DNA of 64,000 nucleotides from Stieleria maiorica. GTDB taxonomy: Bacteria > Planctomycetota > Planctomycetia > Pirellulales > Pirellulaceae. Position 1 is the first letter of the stretch. The number at the start of each line of letters is the position of its first letter. Below the pieces are notes generated by a model that saw only the letters and a program-made list of their open reading frames with translations, had not been told where the DNA came from and ran no database searches. Below are positions 18,198 through 24,300 of this stretch, piece after piece. A program made the position numbers and the translations under genes. Location: the NCBI RefSeq assembly GCF_008035925.1, contig NZ_CP036264.1:9119121-9183120 (forward strand), read 5' to 3'.

Positions 18198-18268
18198 ACG
18201 TCCTTGGTGTAACAGTAGCACTGCTGATTCCAAACCAGTAAGTCAGGGTTCAAATCCTTGGGGACGTG
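18198..18268 (+). tRNA. tRNA-Trp(CCA)
   Basis: Acceptor ACGTCCT/GGGACGT; anticodon loop TTCCAAA; T loop TTCAAAT; discriminator G then CT. Confidence 0.85.
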
Positions 18269-18288
18269 CTCTCCGGATCGACAAACAC

Positions 18289-18360
18289 AGTCCTGTGGTC
18301 CAACGGCTACGACGCCTGTTTTACACACAGGAAACGATGGTTCGATTCCATCCAGGACTA
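18289..18360 (+). tRNA. tRNA-Val(TAC)
   Basis: Acceptor AGTCCTG/CAGGACT; anticodon arm CCTGT-TTTACAC-ACAGG; T arm GATGG-TTCGATT-CCATC; discriminator A then CT. Confidence 0.9.
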
Positions 18361-18367
18361 CTTGCAT

Positions 18368-18441
18368 GCCCAGGTACGCCAATCGGCAGAGCGACTCGGC
18401 TTAAACCCGAGTGTTTGCAGGTTCGATCCCTGCTCTGGGTA
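18368..18441 (+). tRNA. tRNA with anticodon TAA (Leu codon) but class I variable loop
   Basis: Acceptor GCCCAGG/TCTGGGT; anticodon arm CTCGG-CTTAAAC-CCGAG; variable loop only TGTTT; T loop TTCGATC; discriminator A then CT. Bacterial tRNA-Leu normally has a long variable arm. Confidence 0.85.
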
Positions 18442-18505
18442 CTGAAAACTTATGAAAGAGGCGAACCACTAGCCAAGCATTGTACTCTTCAAACACGAAA
18501 CACAT

Positions 18506-18576
18506 GGGGCGCTCGTCCAACGGGAAGACGTCTGTTTTGCAAGCAGAAAATCGGGGTTCGATTCCCCGGTGCTCCA
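18506..18576 (+). tRNA. tRNA-Ala(TGC), copy 1
   Basis: Acceptor GGGGCGC/GTGCTCC; anticodon arm TCTGT-TTTGCAA-GCAGA; T arm CGGGG-TTCGATT-CCCCG; discriminator A then CT. Confidence 0.9.
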
Positions 18577-18592
18577 CTTAGTTGATTCAAAC

Positions 18593-18666
18593 GGCTCGGT
18601 AGGCAACCGGAAGACCACTTTGGCTTAGAACCAGAGATGCTGTGGGTTCGAATCCCACTCGAGCTA
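18593..18666 (+). tRNA. tRNA with anticodon TAG (Leu codon) but class I variable loop
   Basis: Acceptor GGCTCGG/TCGAGCT; anticodon arm TTTGG-CTTAGAA-CCAGA; variable loop GATGCT only; T loop TTCGAAT; discriminator A then CT. Confidence 0.85.
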
Positions 18667-18679
18667 CTGCAAACATCAT

Positions 18680-18753
18680 ACGGGTGTAGTGTCCAACGGC
18701 CAGCACGATTGGCTTCCAACCAATTAGTCTCGGTTCGAATCCGAGTACCCGTA
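18680..18753 (+). tRNA. tRNA-Gly(TCC)
   Basis: Acceptor ACGGGTG/TACCCGT; anticodon arm ATTGG-CTTCCAA-CCAAT; T loop TTCGAAT; discriminator A then CT. Confidence 0.9.
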
Positions 18754-18768
18754 CTTTCCAATTCAATC

Positions 18769-18841
18769 GTCCTCGTGGAGCAGCGGAGTGCTCGCTTGCC
18801 TGTCACGCAAGAGGTCGTCGGTTCAAATCCGATCGGGGACG
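18769..18841 (+). tRNA. tRNA-Asp(GTC)
   Basis: Acceptor GTCCTCG/CGGGGAC; anticodon arm CTTGC-CTGTCAC-GCAAG; T loop TTCAAAT; discriminator G then CT. Confidence 0.9.
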
Positions 18842-18857
18842 CTTTTTCAATCCAAAC

Positions 18858-18936
18858 GGCGCGGTACGCAAACCGGTAAAGCGGCGGAGCTCAAACCTCC
18901 GTGAAATGTCTGTGGGTTCGATTCCCTCCCGCGCTA
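18858..18936 (+). tRNA. tRNA-Leu(CAA)-like, intermediate variable loop
   Basis: Acceptor GGCGCGG/CCGCGCT; anticodon arm CGGAG-CTCAAAC-CTCCG; variable region about 10 bases without a clear stem; T loop TTCGATT; discriminator A then CT. Confidence 0.85.
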
Positions 18937-18946
18937 CTTCCAAAAC

Positions 18947-19030
18947 AGCCAAGTGGTGGAACCGGTAGACACGCGATTCTCAGACGATCGTGCCCATCGC
19001 GGCGTGCGAGTTCGACTCTCGCCTTGGCTA
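18947..19030 (+). tRNA. tRNA-Leu(CAG)
   Basis: Acceptor AGCCAAG/CTTGGCT; anticodon arm CGATT-CTCAGAC-GATCG; proper long variable arm; T loop TTCGACT; discriminator A then CT. The only clearly class II Leu tRNA in the array. Confidence 0.9.
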
Positions 19031-19047
19031 CTTTTCAAGAACATCAT

Positions 19048-19117
19048 TGCAGGTGCGACAGGTGTCCAACTGACCGTCATAAGGTCGGTGTGCTCGGCTC
19101 GATACCGAGACCTGCAA
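19048..19117 (+). tRNA. tRNA-Met(CAT), elongator-type
   Basis: Acceptor TGCAGGT/ACCTGCA fully paired; anticodon loop GTCATAA; T arm CTCGG-CTCGATA-CCGAG; discriminator A then CT. Confidence 0.8.
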
Positions 19118-19135
19118 CTTCAGTGCAAACAACGA

Positions 19136-19204
19136 CGCGGATGGGCCAGTGCTCAGCCAGGCCTCATAAGCCAGGACCGCCGGGTGCGACCCCCGGATCC
19201 GCTA
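19136..19204 (+). tRNA. tRNA-Met(CAT), initiator-like
   Basis: First acceptor pair is mismatched (C1 opposite T72), and GGC/GCC pairs close the anticodon loop CTCATAA, both initiator features. T arm CCGGG-TGCGACC-CCCGG; discriminator A then CT. Confidence 0.8.
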
Positions 19205-19211
19205 CTTCCAA

Positions 19212-19287
19212 GGTCGAGTACGCAAACAGGCAAAGCGGCAAGCATGAGAGGCTTGTGATTTTGTAGGTTCGACTCCTATCTCGACTA
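19212..19287 (+). tRNA. tRNA with anticodon GAG (Leu codon), short variable loop
   Basis: Acceptor GGTCGAG/CTCGACT; anticodon arm CAAGC-ATGAGAG-GCTTG; variable loop about 7 bases; T loop TTCGACT; discriminator A then CT. Confidence 0.85.
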
Positions 19288-19300
19288 CTGGTTAGAAAAC

Positions 19301-19373
19301 GATCGCGTGGTCCAGCGGCGAAGACGTCTGCGTGACATGCAGAAGATCGATGGTTCGATTCCATCCGCGATCA
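19301..19373 (+). tRNA. tRNA-Val(GAC)
   Basis: Acceptor GATCGCG/CGCGATC; anticodon arm TCTGC-GTGACAT-GCAGA; T loop TTCGATT; discriminator A then CT. Confidence 0.9.
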
Positions 19374-19384
19374 CTGATTCACAA

Positions 19385-19455
19385 GGTCTGTAAGTGTTGC
19401 GGCAGCACGCGTCTGTGGTATGGACGAAGACCGGGTTCAATTCCCGGACGGACCT
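19385..19455 (+). tRNA. tRNA-Thr(GGT)
   Basis: Acceptor GGTCTGT/ACGGACC; anticodon arm CGTCT-GTGGTAT-GGACG; T arm CCGGG-TTCAATT-CCCGG; discriminator T then CT. Confidence 0.9.
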
Positions 19456-19462
19456 CTGATAT

Positions 19463-19534
19463 GGGCTGGCATGTTCCAAGGGGGCGACTGATTCTTGCAA
19501 GATCGGTGGGAGGGTTCGATTCCCTTCCGGTCCA
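19463..19534 (+). tRNA. tRNA-Ala(TGC), copy 2
   Basis: Acceptor GGGCTGG/CCGGTCC; anticodon loop CTTGCAA between GATT and GATC; T loop TTCGATT; discriminator A then CT. Confidence 0.8.
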
Positions 19535-19543
19535 CTCACTAAC

Positions 19544-19633
19544 GGAAGGGCAATCCGATCGGCGACGGTATCCGGTTGCTAGCCGGGCGAGCATCTTGAT
19601 GGTGCCTTGAGGGTTCGACTCCCTCTCCTTCCG
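19544..19633 (+). tRNA. tRNA-Ser(GCT)
   Basis: Acceptor GGAAGGG/TCCTTCC; anticodon arm CCGG-TTGCTAG-CCGG; long variable arm; T arm GAGGG-TTCGACT-CCCTC; discriminator G then CT. Confidence 0.9.
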
Positions 19634-19645
19634 CTTGTTTGTAAC

Positions 19646-19717
19646 GGCTCGATGGTGAAACGGACATCATCTCTGGCTTCTAACCAGAAGTTCCGGGTTC
19701 GATTCCTGGTCGGGCTA
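19646..19717 (+). tRNA. tRNA-Arg(TCT)
   Basis: Acceptor GGCTCGA/TCGGGCT; anticodon arm TCTGG-CTTCTAA-CCAGA; T loop TTCGATT; discriminator A then CT. Confidence 0.9.
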
Positions 19718-19788
19718 CTGCCGAATATCGCGGTCACGTTGGCTGCCGGCATCATTCCGCTTCTTTGACACTTTTGAAAGGCATTGTC

Positions 19789-20595
19789 ATGAGCATGCAG
19801 AGTATCGAGCGTCAATTCACGCGGATTGGTGCTCGAGCAAAAGTCCACCCTCCGATCGCCAGACGCTGGGGAACACCTCCCGAAGTTTCGATCGACATCG
19901 GCAACGACGCCGAGGGCGAGTTCTTCGATCTTGCGATTCAGCCCAAGTTGGTCGCTGAAACGCAAGTCATCGACGTACAGCCTTCAATGCGGCACTTGCT
20001 GTTGATGTCGCGTCAAGACGACGGAAAGCACAAGTTCCTGTGCGGACACGATGAACGTCACTGGTTCGTCGCGGCCGTTCCAGAGCGAGCCTCGGTTTCT
20101 TCGGTCAAGACAGCGTTCGACGCGCTCAAGCCGACGGCGGTGCGAGCACTCGAAAACCGTCTCGGCGTGAAGCCGCGAAAGCGAAACCGTCGACGTAACG
20201 AAGCGTTTATCCGTCAAGGTGAATGGTTCTTCGTTCCCGTCGAAAACCCGAGCTTTGTCGATAAGCGACTGGTATTGCGAAACGAGCCAATTGCACGTGG
20301 CAGCGGAAAGCCACACATGTGCGAAGAGGTCGTTCGGCAGGGAGGACAACTGGTTTACGTCAGCAACCAATACCCAAACGGTGTGACCGAGATCCAGCGT
20401 CGACAAATGATAAGTCGTCGACCTGAACTTCGTCATCTGCACTGGGTGGCTCAACGACGAAACCCAAGTGTGTTCGTTCGTGGACGAGTGCGTCATCCGG
20501 ATCACAAGACGATCATCTTGAACGGATGGCACCAAGTCTTGATGAACACAGAAAACGAATCGATTGCAATGCGACACGTCGCGTTCACCGATTAA
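19789..20595 (+). CDS. Unknown basic protein embedded in the tRNA array
   Basis: A 268-residue protein from ATG 19789, with AAAGG 8 bases upstream. It splits the tRNA array into 35 genes before and 4 just after, all on the same strand, so it is probably made from the same transcript. The middle is strongly basic (KPRKRNRRRNEAF near residue 130) and the C-terminal half has repeated Arg clusters, which suggests RNA binding. No membrane segment or enzyme motif is visible, and I do not recognise the family. A tRNA-handling role is inference from position. Confidence 0.7.
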   Translation: MSMQSIERQFTRIGARAKVHPPIARRWGTPPEVSIDIGNDAEGEFFDLAIQPKLVAETQVIDVQPSMRHLLLMSRQDDGKHKFLCGHDERHWFVAAVPERASVSSVKTAFDALKPTAVRALENRLGVKPRKRNRRRNEAFIRQGEWFFVPVENPSFVDKRLVLRNEPIARGSGKPHMCEEVVRQGGQLVYVSNQYPNGVTEIQRRQMISRRPELRHLHWVAQRRNPSVFVRGRVRHPDHKTIILNGWHQVLMNTENESIAMRHVAFTD

Positions 20596-20634
20596 CCCGC
20601 GGCTCTCCACCACGGTGGCGAGCCGTTTCATACG

Positions 20635-20709
20635 GTGTCCGTGGTGTACTCGGTTTGTGCACACTTGCCTGTGAAGCAAGAGGTAAGGGTTCAAATCCCT
20701 TCGGTCACC
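20635..20709 (+). tRNA. tRNA-His(GTG), copy 2
   Basis: Acceptor GTGTCCG/CGGTCAC with one mismatch; anticodon arm CTTGC-CTGTGAA-GCAAG; T loop TTCAAAT; discriminator C then CT. Confidence 0.85.
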
Positions 20710-20719
20710 CTGACGACTC

Positions 20720-20793
20720 GCCGACGTGGCTCGACTGAGAAAGGCACCGCTCTTGTAAAGCGGTTGATGCTGGTGCAAATCCAGTCGTCGGCT
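20720..20793 (+). tRNA. tRNA-Thr(TGT)
   Basis: Acceptor GCCGACG/CGTCGGC; anticodon arm CCGCT-CTTGTAA-AGCGG; T loop TGCAAAT; discriminator T then CT. Confidence 0.85.
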
Positions 20794-20804
20794 CTGATTT
20801 TTTC

Positions 20805-20877
20805 GTCCTTGGAGTGTGCCGGATTCGCACGCGACTTTGCGGAGGTCGTAGACCAGGTTCGATTCCTGGCGAGGACG
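20805..20877 (+). tRNA. tRNA-Arg(GCG)
   Basis: Acceptor GTCCTTG/CGAGGAC; anticodon arm CGACT-TTGCGGA-GGTCG; T arm CCAGG-TTCGATT-CCTGG; discriminator G then CT. Near-copy of the tRNA at 22078. Confidence 0.85.
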
Positions 20878-20888
20878 CTTAGTTACAT

Positions 20889-20960
20889 GACTCGCGGGTG
20901 TGCTGGATAGCATGACAGTCTTCGAAACTGTCGGACCAGGTTCGATTCCTGGGCGGGTTA
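20889..20960 (+). tRNA. tRNA-Arg(TCG)
   Basis: Acceptor GACTCGC/GCGGGTT with wobble pairs; anticodon arm ACAGT-CTTCGAA-ACTGT; T loop TTCGATT; discriminator A then CT. Confidence 0.85.
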
Positions 20961-21135
20961 CTTGCCTCGGCGGCGTTAGGAGCGAGCGAACAAATGGATC
21001 CTGCGTTCACCATTCGAAATGATCGCTCAGATTGTCCTGATCTGACAGCTCGTACTTCACATCAACTCCGCTCCGAGGCTCCATTCACTTAACCATTTCA
21101 AATCATCAATCACGCAAACCGACAGGAGGTGCATC

Positions 21136-22011
21136 ATGATGATTAGCGGTGCTCGACGAGAGTTCATCATTAAGGACACCCACCGCGGTTTGTACTACGA
21201 AGACGGTAAGCTGACGAAGATCCTCGAGGCGGGGCACTACAAGATTCCGCCGCGAAAGCGATTCTTCAAGAAGCTACCGACCGTCGAGTGCATGCTGGTC
21301 GACGTTCGTGAGCGAGAGCTGACGATCAAGGGCCAGGAAATCTTGACGGCTGACAAGGTGGCTATCCGAGTCAGCATTCTGGTGCAGTTCCGTGTGACCG
21401 ATCCGAAGGCTGCGATCCACACGGTCGATAGCTTTGAGGACCGACTTTACAGCGACGTGCAGCTAGCAGCGCGACGTTCACTGGCGTCGATGACGCTGGA
21501 GGAAATCCTGACGAACCGAAACCGGCTGAGTGAGGATATTCTGTCCGACGTCACCGAATCGGCTGGCAGCTACGGTGTGACGATCCGACGAGCCGACGTG
21601 AAGGACTTGATCTTCCCGGGAAACCTGCAGGAGATCATGAACCGCGTTCTGGCAGCCGAACGACACAGCCAGGCTCAGCTGGTCGAAGCACGAACGCGTG
21701 CGGAGGTCGAGCAGATCGAGGCGGAGTCTCGAGCTGAAATCACGCGACGCGATGCCCAGGCAGATGCCGAAGCACGACGACTGCGTGAGCAGGCCGAAGC
21801 GGAAGCAACGCGTTCGAAAGCGGAAGCCGAAACGCAAGCGTACGCGGAACGTCTCAAGGCAGCCGAGGCGCTGGAAGGCCACCCGGCACTGCTGCGACTG
21901 GCCGAACTCGAAACGCTGCGTGAACTGGCCAAGAACGGCAACGCTCGACTGTACCTCGGTCTCGACCGAGTCAGTCTAAACGGAACGGATTCTGGAAAGC
22001 ACGATTCGTGA
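21136..22011 (+). CDS. Slipin/SPFH (band 7) domain protein without membrane anchor
   Basis: A 291-residue protein preceded by an ideal AGGAGGTG site. Residues about 15-170 form an SPFH domain (VDVRERELTIKGQEILTADKVAIRVSI, FEDRLYSDVQLAARRSL, IRRADVKDLIFPGNL), and about 175-255 form a long Ala/Glu/Arg coiled coil. The N-terminal hydrophobic helix of stomatins is missing, so it would be soluble. SPFH proteins assemble into large rings or cages. Slipins recur in bacterial RNA-repair gene neighbourhoods, and here one lies between tRNA genes and upstream of Ro60, consistent with scaffolding RNA handling (inference). Confidence 0.85.
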   Translation: MMISGARREFIIKDTHRGLYYEDGKLTKILEAGHYKIPPRKRFFKKLPTVECMLVDVRERELTIKGQEILTADKVAIRVSILVQFRVTDPKAAIHTVDSFEDRLYSDVQLAARRSLASMTLEEILTNRNRLSEDILSDVTESAGSYGVTIRRADVKDLIFPGNLQEIMNRVLAAERHSQAQLVEARTRAEVEQIEAESRAEITRRDAQADAEARRLREQAEAEATRSKAEAETQAYAERLKAAEALEGHPALLRLAELETLRELAKNGNARLYLGLDRVSLNGTDSGKHDS

Positions 22012-22077
22012 TGGAAGCAAATCGTGTATCCGATTCAAGCAGGACCGGTGCCCCGTTCATCGGTTCTGCGGATTTTC

Positions 22078-22175
22078 GTCCTTGGAGTGTGCCGGACAGC
22101 ACACGACGTCGATCCTGAGGATCGCTCCGCGATGTGCCGAAGGTCGTAGATCAGGTTCGATTCCTGGCGAGGACG
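22078..22175 (+). tRNA. tRNA-Arg-like gene with about 25 extra bases in the anticodon region
   Basis: Acceptor, D arm and T arm nearly repeat the Arg(GCG) gene at 20805 (GTCCTTG/CGAGGAC; D stem GTGT/GCAC; T arm with CAGG-TTCGATT-CCTGG), and CT follows discriminator G. The anticodon arm CGAC...GGTCG holds an inserted hairpin including CGATC-CTGAG-GATCG and GATCGCTCCGCGATG. The anticodon cannot be assigned; it is probably a damaged gene or one carrying an intron-like insert. Confidence 0.6.
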
Positions 22176-22204
22176 CTTTGCACATATAATTGACGCCAAT
22201 ACAA

Positions 22205-22729
22205 ATGGAGAACACGACGCAAACCCAAACGATTGCATGTATCGATGTAGGCTACACGGATAGTGCAGCGCGAGCTGCGTGCGTTGTGATCGACAATTGG
22301 CGAGCCTCACGCCCAGTCGCCGAACATGTGGCGAAAATCCATGAGCTGAAAGAGTATCAGCCCGGCGAATTCTATCGTCGAGAACTGCCGTGCATCCAAG
22401 TGGTGCTGGCAAAACTCGATCAACCACCGACTTGCATCGTGGTCGACGGCTACGTTTGGCTGGATGGAAATGACCGTCCGGGATTGGGTGCTCACCTCTA
22501 CGAGACGCTTGATCGCAAGATTCCAATCATCGGCGTGGCGAAGAATCCGTTCAAAGAAACGGACCACGCCACTGAGCTCCGCAGAGGCACAAGCGATCGG
22601 CCGCTCTACGTTACGGCCGTGGGCATCCCAATCGCTCAAGCAGTGTTGAATATAGGTGCCATGCATGGCCCACATCGACTTCCAACAATATTGAAGCGAG
22701 TCGATCAGTTGAGCCGTGGTGGAAATTAG
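22205..22729 (+). CDS. nfi: Endonuclease V family protein
   Basis: A 174-residue protein from ATG 22205. Family landmarks: ACIDVGY with the first catalytic Asp (about residue 12), YRRELPCI with the catalytic Glu, CIVVDGYVWLD with the second Asp, GAHLYETLD and IGVAKNPF. Endonuclease V cuts next to inosine in DNA and, in several organisms, RNA. It is shorter than E. coli Nfi but has the complete core. Its place among tRNA genes makes an RNA or tRNA substrate worth considering (inference). Confidence 0.8.
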   Translation: MENTTQTQTIACIDVGYTDSAARAACVVIDNWRASRPVAEHVAKIHELKEYQPGEFYRRELPCIQVVLAKLDQPPTCIVVDGYVWLDGNDRPGLGAHLYETLDRKIPIIGVAKNPFKETDHATELRRGTSDRPLYVTAVGIPIAQAVLNIGAMHGPHRLPTILKRVDQLSRGGN

Positions 22730-22821
22730 CGAACCCAATCGCTTGCCATGAGTCTTAATCGTCAACTTGTTTACATCCGAAGCCAATCGCAGATTTTGGA
22801 GCGGACCGATGCAATACGAAA

Positions 22822-23022
22822 ATGAGCACAACGAAGACCATTGCTTTCGAGCCGATGAGTAAACGCCGACGCGGCTTCCCCTCGGAGACTCACGTCAAGT
22901 GTGGACTGCGAATCGTCCACGGCGACAAAACACTCGAAGAAAAGCTTGGACGCAATGATCCCTGCCCATGCGGAAGCGGCCTGCGATTCAAACGATGTTG
23001 CCTCAAATCGGGCCACTTTTGA
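22822..23022 (+). CDS. Small SEC-C motif protein
   Basis: A 66-residue peptide ending in [19 protein letters not shown], the SEC-C zinc-binding motif (C-x-C-x8-C-C type) found at the end of SecA and in many small proteins. The first 45 residues are basic. An in-frame ATG 11 codons later is an alternative start. It may deliver a zinc-finger contact to a partner; no partner is evident. Confidence 0.75.
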   Translation: MSTTKTIAFEPMSKRRRGFPSETHVKCGLRIVHGDKTLEEKLGRNDPCPCGSGLRFKRCCLKSGHF

Positions 23023-23092
23023 TGGCTCCAATCGAGACGACTACTTTTAGGGACAAGGATTGAAACATGTCCGTCGCATCGGCGGACAACAA

Positions 23093-23163
23093 AACGCTGG
23101 AGCCAGATGGCCAGGCAACCGGCTGCAACCCGGTCGAAGTGGGTTCGACTCCCACCAGCGTTT
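23093..23163 (+). tRNA. tRNA-Cys(GCA)
   Basis: Acceptor AACGCTG/CAGCGTT; D stem GCC/GGC; anticodon GCA in CTGCAAC; T arm GTGGG-TTCGACT-CCCAC; discriminator T then CT. Last canonical tRNA before the small-RNA array. Confidence 0.88.
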
Positions 23164-23165
23164 CT

Positions 23166-23238
23166 GACGAATCGACTGCAGGCCTGGATTACATATTGCT
23201 AATGTGACCCATCTGAGCTGCTACCTCGTCGATCCGTC
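23166..23238 (+). ncRNA. Y-RNA-like unit A (minimal)
   Basis: End stem GACGAATCGAC (23166-23176) pairs with GTCGATCCGTC (23228-23238), 10 of 11 pairs. It shows the shared 5' block (ACTGC, GGA, TACAT) and 3' block (TCTGA, ACCTCGTCG) but only 17 bases between them, so it lacks the tRNA-like part. Probably a degenerate or minimal member. Confidence 0.6.
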
Positions 23239-23252
23239 GCAAACCAACAATG

Positions 23253-23417
23253 CTTGAACTGCCGTTTGGGTCTACATATGAGGAGCCTAAGGTAGCGATG
23301 CCGGGCGACCGGCTAGTGAACGTCACCGGAGTCTCTCGCAGACAAAGGTGCCAGTCAACGATCGGCGAAAGCCGAGAACGGACGCTCTTAAACGACTCAA
23401 CAACCACCTCGTTCAAG
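23253..23417 (+). ncRNA. Y-RNA-like unit B (non-tRNA insert)
   Basis: End stem CTTGAAC (23253-23259) pairs perfectly with GTTCAAG (23411-23417). Shared 5' and 3' blocks are present. The interior has no T loop; instead it holds a different structured segment, including the tetraloop hairpin TCGGC-GAAA-GCCGA. Perhaps a different effector module on the same end stem. Confidence 0.6.
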
Positions 23418-23427
23418 TATAAAACAC

Positions 23428-23549
23428 GGCGACTGCCGGTTCGGAATACATGCTAACCAATGTGCCGTCCAGTGAGTCTGGCAACGACGTTCGCGTCGTT
23501 GGTGGGTTCGATTCCCACACGTTTGTGATCTGACCAATACCTCGTCGCC
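23428..23549 (+). ncRNA. Y-RNA-like unit C (T arm with short closed stem)
   Basis: End stem GGCGAC (23428-23433) pairs with GTCGCC (23544-23549). The interior has hairpins CCAG-TGAGT-CTGG and AACGAC/GTCGTT, a T arm GTGGG-TTCGATT-CCCAC and a short closed stem (ACA/TGT) where an acceptor would be. No D arm is seen. Confidence 0.65.
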
Positions 23550-23558
23550 AACCATACA

Positions 23559-23699
23559 CAACTGACTGCCGATTCGGAGTACATAGGGTTCTGTGGTCGA
23601 AAGACCTTGCGGGTTCGAATCCCGTCTGCGATCCACGATCGTAGTGGTGAAATTGGAAGACACGCGGAAAAAAGCCTCTGGTCAACACCTCGTCGGTTG
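23559..23699 (+). ncRNA. YrlA/Y-RNA-like unit D with permuted class II tRNA fold
   Basis: End stem CAACTGAC (23559-23566) pairs with GTCGGTTG (23692-23699), one wobble pair. Inside, the order is variable-arm hairpin GGTC-GAAA-GACC, T arm GCGGG-TTCGAAT-CCCGT, acceptor strand CTGCGAT, 5-base loop CCACG, acceptor strand ATCGTAG, then a Leu-like D arm (GTG...CAC with TTGG). Thus the 3' half of a tRNA precedes its 5' half. Confidence 0.78.
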
Positions 23700-23716
23700 C
23701 TTTTGAACACGAACAT

Positions 23717-23835
23717 GGCGACTGCCAGTTTGGAATACATGGATTAAGACACGTGCCTGCACGAGAAGCGGGTTCGAGTCCCGTCCAGCATCGCTGGTCG
23801 TCTATCTGATGCTTCTGAACGACAACCTCGTCGCC
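23717..23835 (+). ncRNA. YrlA/Y-RNA-like unit E with partial permuted tRNA fold
   Basis: End stem GGCGAC (23717-23722) pairs with GTCGCC (23830-23835). Inside: small hairpin CGTG-CCTG-CACG, T arm GCGGG-TTCGAGT-CCCGT, then acceptor-like hairpin CCAGC-ATC-GCTGG closed by three bases. The D arm is rudimentary (GTCTA). Confidence 0.7.
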
Positions 23836-23843
23836 GACCATAC

Positions 23844-23976
23844 ACGATTGACTGCCAGGTTGGACTACATCACGCGACGGTCGCGGGTTCGAATCCCGCC
23901 AAAGCGAACCGTTGGCTCGCTTTGTAGCTCAGTGGGTAGAGCATCGAACTGTCTGATCGATAACTTCGTTGATCGT
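23844..23976 (+). ncRNA. YrlA/Y-RNA-like unit F with permuted tRNA fold
   Basis: End stem ACGATTGAC (23844-23852) pairs with GTTGATCGT (23968-23976), nine pairs with two wobbles. Inside: T arm GCGGG-TTCGAAT-CCCGC, acceptor CAAAGCG, 12-base loop, acceptor CGCTTTG, then TA and D arm GCTC-AGTGGGTA-GAGC. The acceptor strands are perfectly complementary in reversed order. Confidence 0.8.
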
Positions 23977-24026
23977 ATTTGCAAATCCATGAGCGAAAGC
24001 CCAGCGTGGCCCGCTCAAACAAGACA

Positions 24027-24156
24027 CGACTGACTGCCGAGTTGGAGTACATCGACTTTTAATCGAAGGATGCGGGTTCGAGTCCCGTCGGTTTGGCCAA
24101 GCCGAGCCGTAGCTCAATTGGGAGAGCTTATCTCTGACACATCACTTCGTCAGCCG
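24027..24156 (+). ncRNA. YrlA/Y-RNA-like unit G with permuted Lys-like tRNA fold
   Basis: End stem CGACTGAC (24027-24034) pairs with GTCAGCCG (24149-24156), 7 of 8. Inside: anticodon-arm-like hairpin TCGA-CTTTTAA-TCGA, T arm GCGGG-TTCGAGT-CCCGT, acceptor CGGTTTG, loop GCCAAGC, acceptor CGAGCCG, TA, D arm GCTC-AATTGGGA-GAGC. T-run follows the end stem. Confidence 0.8.
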
Positions 24157-24300
24157 TTTTCATTTTCATTTGCTCGTTGAGAGTAACCATGCGTGTGCAA
24201 TTTCAATTCTTCGCCATTACGAAATCCGGCGCCGAGTAATCGGACGTCGAGCGAAGACTGTCTGCACATTCAAAACTACTTTCATCAAGCGATATGAATC

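Noticed and set aside
16364-19594. Many open frames on both strands within the tRNA array
   Set aside because: They run across cloverleaves (recurring GIEP/ESN-like translations are typical of antisense tRNA) and have no ribosome sites.
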